The notes under the pieces: generated by a model | Database searches by the model: none | What the model saw: the letters and a program-made list of their open reading frames with translations, nothing else | What the model was told of the DNA's origin: nothing | Made by a program: the position numbers and the translations under genes | Shown: positions 46,313 through 57,639 of the stretch, piece after piece | How the letters are laid out: every line of letters starts with the position of its first letter | How positions within the stretch are numbered: position 1 is the stretch's first letter | Origin: Brachionus manjavacas | Lineage: Eukaryota; Rotifera; Eurotatoria; Ploima; Brachionidae | DNA length: 64,000 bases | NCBI GenBank assembly: GCA_019054805.1 | Contig: JAHQIY010000003.1 | Span: 9,424,001 to 9,488,000, forward strand | Direction of reading: 5' to 3'

Positions 46313-47325
46313 TTTTAAAACTTCCAATATCAATTTTTTCTCGTATTATTTTAAGATAAAACCTAACGATTTTAAAATTTCAAAACCATCATTCAACACA
46401 AGCTACGTTCTTTATGTCCGTGATGCCTTTTAGATATATTCTAATACATAAAGAACTATTATAAAAATTCTTTTTTAATAAAAAAATAGATAATAAACAA
46501 GATTATTTCTAAATATAAGCTCAAAAGCTTTCTGTTAAAAAAATAACTTAATAAAGTGCCAATTTTTCTGAAAAAGAGGATGTGATTAGAAATGCAAAAA
46601 TGGAATCGAAACAGGGCTTAGTAAAATATAAATATGTTAAAGCTTTTTATTATTTATCTAGCTAATTTTAGAAGGAAATGCAAAAAATGAAATCCTGCTT
46701 TTTTTACTCAAACTGTTTTGATGATAAATTTTTAAAGTTATTTACGAGTCAATGAATCAATTTATCAAATTATATTGTCCCCAATTCCATAAAAATTTAG
46801 TTTTAATTTATTATTTTATAAAATCGGGATCAATTTAATTATCGTGTTACACAAACTCTATTGTCATCATCCTATTGATTTGTCATTTCCTTTTTTTTAA
46901 TTTTCATAATTTCCTTGATTTATTTAAATATTCTTGATTAATTTATCACTTGAATTTAAATTTTTCATAATTTTATAAGTATTATTAATAATAAATGTAT
47001 GAAAAAAAATTTTCTCATTTCGAAATTTCTTTTTTCGAAATACTTTGGATTAATTTAATAATTAATAAATGCAAAAATTTATAAATTAATTATTTTGTTT
47101 ATTTAAAATTAATTATTTATTAAATTTGACCAAAAATTGAGCGAATAAAAAAAAAATTAAAAACACTAATTTGAAGAGTTTTTTTTCTACAATTTGCTAT
47201 ATTACACTAGGCATAAAAATATGATTAACTCTTAAATATTTATAATCAAAAAACTTCCTAAACACTTTTATGATTAATTCTTACATTTCTCAGTGAGCGA
47301 CTGATTCAAAGAACAGAACATTTAG
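46313..47325. other. AT-rich intergenic DNA, nothing recognised
   Basis: No coding or repeat feature that I can support between the long-TIR element and the Tc1 relic. Confidence 0.5.
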
Positions 47326-47329
47326 GTTC

Positions 47330-47757
47330 TGCCATGCTGTGCCCGTTCACCAGATCTCAACCCAATCGAGAACTTATGGTCATACATTGGTAGACACTAA
47401 AGTAACTTCTATTGAGTATTTAAAAGAGGTTTTACACAAAGAATAGTTAAAGATTAAGACTGAGTTCGTACAATTGATTGAATTTATGCCAAAAAGAGTT
47501 TTGACTTGTTAGAACGCCAAAGGCGGACATTTTAAATATTAAATTGTAAAGATTTCTAAACTTTTGAATCGTTTTTTCTTAAATTAATTTTATCAATTTT
47601 TTCTTTTTGTATTTTTTCTTATGATATTTTTATCACATAATTTTTTTTTTGATATGTTATGATGGCAAATAAAAAATAAAAAAAGCCCCTTTTTTATTAA
47701 TAATTTACAATTATTTTGTTAACAAGAAAGTTTTCCAAACTTTTGTATCATACTGTA
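47330..47757 (+). mobile_element. Tc1-like transposase C-terminus and right end
   Basis: The frame PCCARSPDLNPIENLWSYIG is the hallmark SPDLNPIENxW block around the third catalytic position of Tc1 transposases. After stops, SIEYLKEVLHKE, then VQLIEFMPKRV and NAKGGHFKY-stop (to 47542) match the Tc1 C-terminus (SMPRRxxxVIxxKGGxTKY). The right terminus, read inwards, is CAGTATGATACAAAAGTTTG next to TA (47756-47757), typical of Tc1-like ends. The left half is missing. Confidence 0.85.
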
Positions 47758-47767
47758 TCACTAGAAG

Positions 47768-49025
47768 ACCCGAAAAGTTTTTTAGACTTCTTTTGGTTTT
47801 TTAAGTTAAATTAAAAAAAACCCAACAAAATTAATCGAATTTTTTATTTTTCCCTAATTTAATTTCAAAAAAGTAAAATAAATTTTTAAACATTTTTAAT
47901 TTTATTAATAATTAAACAGCATTAAAAAAAATATTAACATAAAGACCCAAGAAGTTTTTTGGACTTATCTCAAATTTTGTACTATTTCTTACTAATTTCA
48001 AAGCTTTGAGTCAGCAATTTTTAAACAACTTGAATTAAATTTTGACTTAATAAATTACTATCTATTAAAATGTCTAAAAAAACATCTAATCTTGAGGCTC
48101 TTTAACTTCTAACAAAGACTGATAACGCTGATTAGGGTGTTTCTAGCGATGAGGATTTCAATGTCGATGACAGTGATGTTGAGGGTGATATTGATGATAA
48201 AATCTAAAATGAAAATAGTTCTGAAAATTTTGAGAATTAAAGTCATCATGAGTTTAATGAACTTTTTGATCAATCAAATCTAGACGAAGATAGAAGCAAA
48301 AAGTTCCAATTAATCAAACTAAAATAAAAAAGCTTCTGAATACTATTGATGAATACACCAGAAAAAAGGCTGGAATTGATGCTATTAATAGCATGACGAG
48401 AATGTATTCAGTAAAGGCTCAAATAGAGTTGGTCAAAAGTCAAAGTCATGAAGTCAAAGTGAAGTCTGGACTTTGACTAAAACTAATAAATTTTTTTAAA
48501 AACTTTTGTTTTAAATAAAATTTAGTTCTCGAATTTCAATGTTTTTAAATAAAATTTTATCATTTTTAATTTTCTGTAATTTGGTGCTAATATAGAATGA
48601 TGAGGTCTAATGTTATAGCCTGAAAATAATTAAGTTGACTTGAGTGGACTCAAGTCAAAGTCTGACTTTGACCCAAAATTAATAAACTTTAAAGTAGACT
48701 TTGACTTTGACTTTTAACGATTCTGACTTTAAAGTTTGACTTTTGACCAGCTCTGTGCTCAAACAAGAAGATGACCAGTTCATGTTTTTTTTTTAACATT
48801 CTAAAAATGGCAGCACTAAATAGTTGGATTTTATACAAAAAAGTGAATAATTCAAAACTATCCAGGAGAAAGTTTTTGATTGAATTAGGAGAAGAACTTC
48901 TTGAGCTCTTTAGTGAATCTAAGTCGGACAAACCATCTATTCCGGTAACACCGACAATTTCAAGAAAAAGTTTAGCCACAGTTAATACAAATTCGGAAAT
49001 AAATTTTAAAAATGAGAAAAATTAA
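47768..49025 (+). mobile_element. piggyBac-like relic interrupted by a hAT MITE
   Basis: ATG region near 48069 (MSKKTSNLEAL), then an acidic leader (SSDEDFNVDDSDVEGDIDDK) with stops. Then, after an internal deletion, EYTRKKAGIDAINSMTRMYS-VKA, the KxGVDxxDxMxxxYSxxR block before the piggyBac C-terminal part. The hAT MITE (48424-48755) interrupts the codons for KAQ-TRRWP. Beyond it the frame continues FNILKMAALNSWILYKKVNN, then SRRKFLIELGEELLELF. The catalytic core is lost. GTTTTTT-loop hairpins (near 47783 and 47947) sit upstream of the frame, as in the relic at 33.5 kb. Confidence 0.75.
48424..48755. mobile_element. hAT-type MITE inserted in piggyBac relic
   Basis: A 332-bp element. Left end TAGAGTTGGTCAAAAGTCAA; right end, read inwards, CAGAGCTGGTCAAAAGTCAA. 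Flanks GGCTCAAA (48416-48423) and TGCTCAAA (48756-48763) are a 7-of-8 target duplication. AAGTCAAAG units fill both subterminal regions, the same motif family as 30414-30763. Removing it restores a continuous piggyBac coding context, which proves it is an insertion. Confidence 0.88.
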
Positions 49026-50291
49026 AATATTTAATTATTTATTAGGATTTTAAAATTAATTAATATCAGATTTCTATATTCTTTATAATATTTTTTAATG
49101 CCAATAGTTAAATAAAATTTTATCCTAAAGCTTAAGAAATTAAATTAAATTATTATTTAATCACAGATTTGGTCTTTCAAAAAAAATTTTCTTTTATTTA
49201 AAAAAAATTTTTAATAAAATTACTCTATATGTGGAATCAAATAGTAAGAGAAAATTTGGGACGAATAAGGGCGGATTACCTTGAGGGGCATTTTTGGAAT
49301 GACAACTAAAATTTCAAAGGAATTTACTGACATGTTTCTAATTAATACCTTTTTCGATACTTTAGATATTTCTAATCTTAATAATTTGAATCAATCAATT
49401 ATACTTTAAAGTTTTGTTTTTTTGAGCTGGAATTTTAATTATTATTTAAATGATTAATTAAACTTTTATTCTTCGAATAAAGTCAGTTAGAACCAAAATC
49501 TTTTACATTTAATTAATATACCCAAGAGTCCCACATACAATTAAATAAGACAATAAGTTAATTCGAATAACTTATTCTTTTTAATCTTTATAGAAGTGAA
49601 CCCAGTCAACCCAAAATTAATTAAAAATTAATGATTTTTAGTGAATTATTAGAAAATCGTTTAAAATTTAAAATTTTCTTAATCCATAACATCTGTTATA
49701 TCTTTATCTGGTGCTGAAAAAAAGATTACACATTACTTGAGTAATTCAAAAGTTGACGTAAGTTTTTTGAAATAATTAAAAGCAATCATTGTTAATTTTA
49801 GTGAAAAAATATTTGAAAATATTTTTATTAATTCATAGATTTTTGACGCTTAAGATTACATTTTTCAGATTTTTAATATTGTTGCTAAAAACGCTTAGAA
49901 ACAGAAAATTTAGATTGTTGATGTTTAACTCATTACAATATTCATAAAAATTTTCCATTCTTTTAGTCTTTATATTTTGCTAATTGTGACACTTCTTTTT
50001 CTAAAATGAAAATTAAAATCAAAATTTTAATCTTAAAAATTGAGAAATTCAAAAAAAAATAAATTTATTATTAAATTTGTAAATTGCAAATACTGATTAA
50101 ATTTTATTTAAATTTTAGTAATTCCATATAAAAAAAAAGCTTAAAATCTTTGAAAAATTATTGATATTTTTTTGTTTTTTTTTTAAACACAATTTGATTA
50201 CTAAATAATAAATTAAAGAAAATAAAGGGAAAAATTAAGTCAAATTTTGTTTGCATATAAAAATATAATTAATGGCATTTAGATAGGAAAT
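49026..50291. other. Intergenic DNA downstream of importin alpha
   Basis: AT-rich; includes the presumed importin-alpha 3' UTR on the minus strand. No other feature recognised. Confidence 0.5.
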
Positions 50292-52005
50292 TTAAAATGA
50301 AAACTTTGGCATGGCTGAGTCGCCACCAGCGGCGGTAGTTTCAGTAGAAGTGAAATTATACTGTTCAGTGGTCATCTCTGGCTGAAGTCCTTCTTGTTCT
50401 TCGCCCTTAAAATTTGTTTAATTTAATTTGAGATAAAGCCATTGAAAAAAAAAACCCACCTCATCGCTGAAAAACTTTTCGACCATATGGTAGGCTAGCT
50501 TGTACACATCCTCATTTTCGTTTTCTTGCAGCTTTTCTATTTTGGTCAAGCCATCTATTTCTTCAATGTAAATTCTGGCCTGTTCCAACTGACCAACTTT
50601 TTCAGCCACCAATAAAATATTGCATAGACCGTCCAGCAAGACCTTAATTAGCTTGGGATCTTTGGCAGTCATCAAATCGCACATTGGCTTAATAACTTGA
50701 CACTGTACCAAGTACAAGACTTGCTCAGTGCTCGCACCAGAAGTGAAATTAGTGATCGCCCACGCAGCTTCCTTCTGCACTCTCAGCTCACCCACTGTCA
50801 ACACATGGACCAACAGAGGGACCAATTCGGCCTGGATTACCGCTTGAATCTGCGTCTGGGTGCCGGCGGTAATGTTTGACAAAGTCCAAGCAGCTTCCTT
50901 CTGAACTCCGATCTTGTTGTGGGTCAACAAAGCGTGAAATATGGGCAAAGCATTCGAGTCAATGACACACTGGGTCTGATCATCCGAACCAGTTACAATA
51001 TTGCCAATGCATCTCAGTGCTGGACTCAGAATGCCGACCTCATTTTTGTGATGCAAATTAAGCAACTCGACAAGCCGTGGCACCACTCCTGTTTTGATGA
51101 CGGCATCAATTTTTTCGTTCGGACCGTCTGTGATATACGACAGAGCCCAGCAGGTGTCCGTCAACACTTCTTTGTCATTTGAGTAGAGCAAATTGGACAG
51201 CGATGGCAGCAGCTGCTGCAACACCTGCATCGAGGGAGCTGGATTTTTGTTGCGGCATAGATTAGACAGCGTCCAAGTGATGTTTCGCAGGAAAGTGTTG
51301 GGCGTATCGGGTCTAATCAGGGCCAAAAGAGGCTCCACAATGCCACACTTGATGACCATGTCTCTTAGTTCGGCGCCATCGCCAGCAATATTGCCCAAAG
51401 CCCACACGGCTTGCTCGCAAACATTTGAATTCGGTGATGACAACAATTTGATGAAGGGACTGACTGCGCCAGACTCCACAACGTGACGAGTCTGAGCCGA
51501 AGTTCCTGAAGCGATGTTGGTGAGGGCCCAAGCCGCTTCGAATTGAAGCATGGCGTGATCTTCGCACGCCAAGTAGGATACAAGGTTGTGTACCAGATTT
51601 GCCTTGATGACGTCATCAATTGGCGGGTTTCGTTCCCTAGAAAGCATTTTTCTAATCGATTGAACAGCCGGAAACAATTGATCATTGTCCTTGGTGGTGT
51701 GAATGATTTCTATGATTTCATTCAGGTTCATGTTGGCCTGTGGAGGAGCATTGGACGCAGCGGCCTTGTCCACGTTGGTGGCTTGTTCTTCTTCGGCAAG
51801 GGTGATGTTTCTTCGCTTTAAAACTTGATCTTCTTTTTTTTGCTTGCGCAGTTCGATACTGGACTCGGTTCTTCGCCTTCTCAAATCCTTAAAAAATAAA
51901 AGTTAGCCTAGTTAATGGACTGGTATGTGTGGGTCAGATGTGACTAACGTCCAAATCACGGCCATTGTTCTTGAAGCTTTTTAGTCTACTTCCGTGCTCG
52001 AGCAT
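50292..52005 (-). CDS. KPNA1: Importin alpha (karyopherin alpha), complete, three exons
   Basis: Adaptor that binds classical nuclear localisation signals and, via its IBB domain, importin beta, carrying cargo through nuclear pores. Minus-strand exons: 52005-51949, 51887-50460 and 50405-50292 (introns 61 and 54 bp, all phase 0), 532 aa, close to the family's usual 520-540. ATG 52005 gives MLEHGSRLKSFKNNGRDLD, then DLRRRRTESSIELRKQKKED: a complete IBB domain. Armadillo repeats follow with the NLS-binding WxxxN ladder (WALTNIASG, WALGNIAGD, WTLSNLCRN, WALSYITDG, WTLSNITAG, WAITNFTSG). The C-terminus ends with an acidic segment and EQYNF, matching the QYxF of animal importins. The LRRRRTE..ELRKQK segment favours the alpha-1 (KPNA1/5/6) subfamily, a moderate inference. 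Codons are richer in G/C than in the neighbouring DNA. Confidence 0.95.
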
Positions 52006-52629
52006 CTTTTTAAGTCAATAAAAAGCCCTTTAAATCTAAATACTGAACATGAAAGTTAGGTCTTTAAAGTAGGGTTTTAGGGTAGCTTGCGCTATTGAAG
52101 CGTTTTAGCTCGAATACTAATTTTGTATTCATGCTAAGCATCATAAGCCCGATTTACAAAGCAAATTTGATGAAGTTTTTTTTTTCACATGAATTTATCT
52201 GCAGTCAATGTTCGAGACTTAAATAGACTTGAACAAGTTGACGCTTAGTGCTGTAGTAATGAATCCATCGGAGTATTCTTAAAAGCCATAGTAGTTTATT
52301 TTGTTTTATCAAAGTTTGTAAAATTCAAAAATAGGATTATGTTTCGATTTGCAATGTGAAGGATTATAGCCAGTTTTTTTTTTAATTTTAAATTTAAAAA
52401 CTAATGCTATGAAGTGTGATTTGAAATAGTATATAGAAATTGGAGAAAATTTATAAAGAAAAAAATTGAATTTTTATTTGCATATTTATTTCAGAATTTG
52501 TTTATTTAAAACAAAAAAAAATTTGACTTGCCATTGAAGTAGCTTACAAAAATATCTGAAATACTTCTCAAATAATTTTGCTAATTTAAATACAATTTTT
52601 AAATGGATTCATATAAACCCGTCAAATTA
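52006..52629. other. Importin-alpha 5' flank, nothing else recognised
   Basis: Presumed promoter and 5' UTR of the importin-alpha gene lie here (minus strand). No TATA-like or other element can be singled out in such AT-rich DNA. Confidence 0.45.
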
Positions 52630-52800
52630 ATAATTAAATTAATAATTTAAATTTATTAAAGGTTAAATTAAAAATTTTAATTTTAACTAATAGTTTTCTT
52701 ATCCACAACATTCCCAAATTCTTAAACCAGGGCTCTATGTGACAATTTTTTTATATGACGATTTAATCATTGATATGGCGGCTTAATATTTTACCTTTTA
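52630..52800 (+). repeat. Dispersed repeat, copy 1 (inverted copy at 63.0-63.2 kb)
   Basis: ATGACGATTTAATCATTGAT, then GGCGGCTTAATATTTTA (52756-52794), recurs inverted at 63009-63047 with few changes. Weaker similarity extends outward through TCC(A)ACAACATTCCC and TTAATTTTAACTAATA. Element type unknown. Confidence 0.75.
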
Positions 52801-52872
52801 AATTAAAGTTCACGAAATTCAAAACTTTAATGGCTACTGAATTCCACATTTTTGACTCAAAATTCGGGTGTG

Positions 52873-53265
52873 ACAGTTTTTGTTGGCTAAAAATAGTTAT
52901 TTCTGATTTAAATCGTATCTCCTCCGAGGGATCAATTATGATCCCACTTTTTATTCAAGATAAAATCTAGACAAAATTCTGAACAAATCTATGGTTTTAC
53001 TTTTTTACTTTATTGCTTTATTTTTCTTAAAAAATGTCTTCAAATCATGTGATTAATAACAAATTTGTATATTAATAATCAATTGATATTTTTTTCTAAA
53101 TCTTACTAAAAACTTTCCTAAGTATAAGAAAATTTCGGGAAAAATGCCTAAAAAATAAAAATTTAATCTATCTCGTGTAACCTAGGAGTACCCTCGGAGG
53201 AGATATGATTTAAACCAGAAAAACACATTTTTTTCCTTTTTTAGTCAACAAAACAATTTCATTTA
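52873..53265. mobile_element. Small inverted-repeat element (MITE / foldback)
   Basis: Left arm: GTTTTTGTTGGCTAAAAATA, then TCTGATTTAAATC and GTATCTCCTCCGAGGG. Right arm, read inwards: GTTTTGTTGACTAAAAAAGG, then TCTGGTTTAAATC and ATATCTCCTCCGAGGG. The arms are about 60-75 bp around a 250-bp AT-rich centre. No coding; target duplication not resolved. Confidence 0.75.
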
Positions 53266-53309
53266 TGCTCTTTCAGAATATATAAGAATTACTTTGAAAT
53301 TCTTGATCT

Positions 53310-56190
53310 TTTTTTAGTTTCATCTCTATTAATTGACAAAATTACCGACTTCAATGTCTTAAATAGTCAAGGCATGACTAGTGACCATTTCCCAATCGAA
53401 GCATCAATTTCTATAAGCTATCGATTAGAAAATAAATCAACAGCTAAAAAATTTAACAATAAGAAAGCGAACTGGCAATTATTTAGCGAGATTTTAAATT
53501 CTCAAAAAGTTATTATCCCTGAAAGTTCCATCACTATAGATCAACTATATGATAAAATTACAGAAAAAATCATTTCTGCTTCTCATAAAAGCATTCCTTA
53601 TCTTTCTCAGAAAATCTACAAAACCGGTCTTCCCCCGAACATTGTTATTCTGATAAAAGAACGAAGGAAAGTAAGAAGAAACTTCCAAAAAACTAGTGTT
53701 GGATGCGGTCAGACAAAACCGGTCCATTAGGCGAACGGTTTTAAGCGGTGATTTGGCCGGTCAGCTTGGCGGTCAAAATTTTGGACCGTATATATAAGCG
53801 GTCAAAAATAAACGGGCGGTCAAATAACCGGCCAGATTTTTGACGGGCGATCATTTGGCCGGTCAGCTTGACGGTCGAAATTTTGGAACGTATAAATAAC
53901 CGGTCTAAAATAAACGGGCGGTCAAAAAACCTAATAAAATAAAAATTAAAAATAATTTTAATATATTTTTTATCTAAAAAAATAAATAAAAAAAAATTAA
54001 TTAAAAAAAAATAAATTAAAAAATAAAAAATTTCACTCAAAAATTAAAAATAAAAATTTTATTTTAAGAATAAAAGAAAAAAAATTCTATTTAAAAAACA
54101 AAAGAAAAAATTTTTATTTAGAGATTAATAAAAAAAAAAAAAAATTCTATTCAAAAAATAAATGAAAATATTTATTTAAAAAGAAAAAAAAAAAATTTTA
54201 TTACCAAGCTGACCGGCCAAATGACCGCCCGCCAAAAATCTGTCCGGCTTATGCGGACATGATCACGGTTTCTGAAAATTTTGGCCGGTTAAGTGTCCGC
54301 TTGTACGGATCCCAACACTACAAAAAACTCGTTGTCAAAAGCTCAAGCAAAATTTGAATCAACTTACATTTGGGTTAAAGGCCTCTTTAAAAAAAATTCT
54401 GGAATCAAAATTGGTTTGATTTAACAAGAAGATGGTAAAAAAAACCCACTTACAAGTAAATTTTTAATGATACTAAGACAGATTTCAAATTACTTAATTC
54501 TAACTCTGAATTTTTTAGAAATTATGATCAGTGTAATTTTAATGATCCAATTAAATTAATTAGCTTAAATGAATTAATTATGGCTCTAAAAAGATTGAAA
54601 AATGAATCGGCATCAGGACCTGACCAAATACATAATTTAATATTAAAAAACTTACCTAGAAATTTATTAATAGATATAATAGAACTTTTTGATTTATCTC
54701 TTAGAGAAGCTAAGGTCCCGAAAGCGTGGAAAACTTCGAAAATTACAATGATTCAAAAAAAGGCCTTTAATTTACAAGATCCTTTAAATTATAGACCAAT
54801 TATTATAACGAGTTGTTTAAGAAAGTTACTGGAACGAATAGTTTATTCAAGATTATACAATTTTTTGGATAATTCACTCCTTATTCAGGAGCAATCTGGA
54901 TTTAGGAAACACGGGCGAACATCAGATAATCTTTTCTTTTTATTTCAAAAAATTTCGGAATCATTTAATAGAAAAAAAAGAGTTTGTGGCCTTTTTTTTT
55001 GATATTTCTAAAGCCTTAGGGTTTGGCATGAAGGTTTACTTTTAAATTAATTAAAATGATTAAACCACATTACTTGACTAATTGGATTAGATCCTTTTTA
55101 GATAGTAGGACATTTAAGTTAAAAGTGAATGACCACTTGAGCGAAGAATATCAAATAACTGAAGGTGTTCCTCAAGGCTCAGTAAGTAGTCCTCTTTTAT
55201 TTAGCAAATATATTAATTACATCCCCAAAAGAAACAAAACAAATAATGAAAACTCTCTGCTTTACGCAGATCATCTAGTTGCATTCTTTATTTACTTCAA
55301 AAAGGGAAACCCAGAACATTAGATAAATAAATACACCAATAAACTTTAACAATGGCTTATTAAATTGAAAATGAAGATATCAGTTGAAAAGTCGTGTTCA
55401 GGAGTCTCCTCTAGGGACAAAAAAGAGAGAGATAATCTAAACTTAAAAATTTATGGAAACAGAATAATGAGCCAAAAAGAAATCTTGGTATAAAATTTGA
55501 TTCTAAATTAAATTTTAATATATTAGTAGACGAAATTAAAGAACGCTGCAAAAAAAGGCTAAATATTATTAAAATATTGTTAAAATAAAAATGGGGTCTT
55601 ACTCAAAACAAACTAGGAAATTTATATAAATCTTTTGTCGGATCAATTTTAGACTATTCTTTTTTGCTTGAATTCATTTTCAGAAAATAATATCAAAAAA
55701 CCACAAGCAATTCAGAATACAGCAGTAAGATCTATCCTTAAGTTAAAATATGATACTCCCTCCGACATCGTGCATCATAAAGCTGATAATAAACTTAAAT
55801 TACTAACAGTCTCAAATCGGCTTTTTGAGTTCAGTGAGAGATATGTTGGGACAGGACTGAGTCATTCTATTTCATTGGTTGTAAGAGTGGTGGAGGAATA
55901 CAAAGAAGGTTTCGAATCGAGATATATTGAATATCCAACTCCATTGTGTAATTGCTACCTTACTATTTCCTCCTTTTTTCCTAAAACCTGAACTATGTAA
56001 ACATTTGCCACATGTATCAATCTATGTCTTCTAAACTTTCATTTTTTTTTAGCTTATTTACATTATTTTGTTTTTTTTTTATCTCGTTTTATTAACTTTA
56101 ATTTAATTTTTTATTTTGATTTTGATTTTTTAATTTATTCTGAAGGAGCCATAGCTCGGTACAGAAAACAAATAAATAAACAAAAAAATA
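53310..56190 (+). mobile_element. Non-LTR retrotransposon (LINE), EN-RT remnant split by hAT
   Basis: The 5' part (53341-53693) reads KITDFNVLNSQGMTSDHFPI and on: the end of the AP-like endonuclease with its SDH motif, then linker. After the hAT insertion, coding resumes. 54580-55002 has ASGPDQIHNLILKNLP, LNYRPIIITSCLRKLLERIV, QSGFRKHGRTSDN and GLFFDISKA, the RT fingers/palm; a frameshift falls in the DISKAFDxVWHEGL motif. 55056-55322 has NWIRSFLDSRTFKLKV and GVPQGSVSSPLLF; the catalytic YADD is mutated to YADH. 55668-55991 is the C-terminus (IQNTAVRSILKLKYDTPSD). It ends CCATAGCTCGGTACAGA plus an A-rich tail near 56190. Jockey-like or related clade; inactive. Confidence 0.9.
53694..54320. 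mobile_element. hAT-type element with perfect 8-bp target duplication
   Basis: 627 bp. Ends TAGTGTTGGATGCGG (left) and, read inwards, TAGTGTTGGGATCCG (right), flanked by CAAAAAAC on both sides (53686-53693 and 54321-54328). Subterminal regions carry repeated GGCCGGTCAGCTTG and GGGCGGTCA(A) units in both orientations. The central part is nearly pure A/T. No transposase. It interrupts the LINE frame ...RRNFQK/KNSLSK..., so it inserted after that LINE. Confidence 0.92.
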
Positions 56191-56447
56191 ATAATGTTTA
56201 AAGACACATGTTAAAAAAACATTGCCAAAATAATTTTTTTCCTTATTCACTAAATTTAGAACAAAGGGAGAATATTACTTTTGATTTCCACTCAAGTCGA
56301 TCTTCAACCTTTACTCTTGCTTCTCCATGTCATTCTCATTTCGATGAGCCCTTTTGTAATTTTTTACCTCCATGCTAATGCTGGTCGTCCTGCCTTACGT
56401 CACCCTTGAGATGTCCATTAAAGGGCTCTTTAGTATTCGTGTTTCTT

Positions 56448-56940
56448 TCATTCTAAGTAGTGTTGGATACGGTCAAGACAATTCAGTCCAATACACCTTT
56501 TGTTCTTAATACACTGACTTAATGGCTTTGAATATGTTCTTGTGTATATTTCAGTATTTGACAGTGTCTCACGCCAGTGTATCCCGAGGATCCTTCGCAG
56601 TCTTCCAGTGTGAAAGGTGTTCAGACTTTCCCTGTCATATTCACACATTCCCCAACATTCGCTTGAAATGAATTGAATGAATTGTTGCTTTTACTTCAGT
56701 GTTGTACATTTTAAGTTTTGTTTCCTTGCTAAAGCTGGTTGAATTCCATGCTGGTTGGAGTCTAGCAAAGGCACTCTTTGCTTTAGCAAGTCTATTCTTA
56801 ATGCCTCTCAGTGTTCCCATCGTTGAACTAATTGTGCTTCCTAAGTATGTGAATTCGTTTACCCACTCGAATTTCTCACCGAAGAGTTTTATCAAGTTTA
56901 CTATCTACTGTGGCAGGCCTTAAGATCTTAATAAAGCCCA
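56448..56940 (-). pseudogene. RTE-type LINE C-terminal relic
   Basis: The minus-strand frame 56895-56641 reads EFTYLGSTISSTMGTLRGIK, then NRLAKAKSAFARLQPAWNST and KLKMYNTEVKATI, followed in another frame (56648-56448) by FHTGRLRRILGIHWRETLSN and TEIYTRTYS. This FxYLGSxxSxDGxxxxxIxxRxxKA ... LRRILGIxWxxxxSNxEL pattern is a widespread LINE C-terminus in invertebrates. Catalytic RT motifs are absent. A hAT-type end (56458-56475) lies at its downstream edge. Confidence 0.85.
56458..56475 (+). mobile_element. Solo hAT terminal inverted repeat
   Basis: TAGTGTTGGATACGGTCA differs by one base from the left end of the hAT element at 53694 (TAGTGTTGGATGCGGTCA). No opposite end was found nearby, so it is a truncated relic. 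Confidence 0.65.
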
Positions 56941-57144
56941 CATGGTTTCTCTAGCGTACGCGTTTGCCTGAGCCAAACACCGCTAGCTAGAAAGACACAC
57001 TAGCTAGCCTCAAAAGGGTCAACGCTTAAATTTTCTTTATTTGATATTGCACTTATTTTTTTATTCTTTAAAATTTTTTTGTTCGATATGTATGTTGATT
57101 ATATAGTAAATTTATGAACATGTTCAGCACTAATTTGCTACGAG

Positions 57145-57632
57145 GATCTGACGATATTTTACGTAAATTAACGTTATTTTACGTTAAAAGATGTAATTTT
57201 TCAATAACAAAATATTGTAAAATGACTTTTGTAAATTTACGGTAAATAACGATAAGTAACGTTTTTTTACATAAAATAACGATAATTTACGTAAAATTGT
57301 CGATTTTAAAATTGCCAAAGAGTCCCTAGATTTTGGCTATTTTTTGTAGTTTTCCTTTCAAAATTTTATTTTCCAATTTTTATGATTAATTTTTCCAAAA
57401 AAGATACATTTGGCAAGTTTTTTTTATTTAACTTTTTTGAAATTTTGAAATTACGTTGTTTCATTAAAACTCAATACTTAAGCATGTTAAAATTTGAAAT
57501 ATAATCACGCAATTATTTTTAGAAATGTAAATAGAAAAAAAAACTTGCCATTTTGTAATTTTACGTATTTTTTTGAGACAAAAAATCGTAAAAAATTGTA
57601 AAAATGTAAATTTCGTAAAAGTCTAATTTTTT
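57145..57632. mobile_element. Small element with iterated TTACGTAA-like ends
   Basis: The left part (57145-57305) has six or more TTTACGTAAA/TAACGTTA/AACGATAA units. The right part (57550-57632) has TTTTACGTATTTTT, ATCGTAAAAAATTGTAAA and TTTCGTAAAAGTC. The same design (short motif array at each end) is seen in the MULE-like elements, with another motif. The interior segment 57468-57534 is shared with the pogo-like element (13668-13735). No open frame. Confidence 0.5.
57468..57534 (+). repeat. 66-bp segment shared with 13668-13735
   Basis: AACTCAATACTTAAGCATGT, then GAAATATAAT(C/T)ACGCAATTA and GAAATGTAAA: the same order and strand at both loci with about half a dozen differences. At 13668 it lies immediately inside the left TIR of the pogo-like element. 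Confidence 0.85.
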
Positions 57633-57639
57633 AATTATA

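Noticed and set aside
53741..54040. 99-codon minus-strand frame with repeated FDRPFI(L/F)DRL(F/Y)IRS
   Set aside because: The apparent protein repeat is produced by the GGTCAAAA/CGGTC subterminal DNA repeats of the hAT element; it ends in homopolymer-derived Phe/Leu/Ile sequence.
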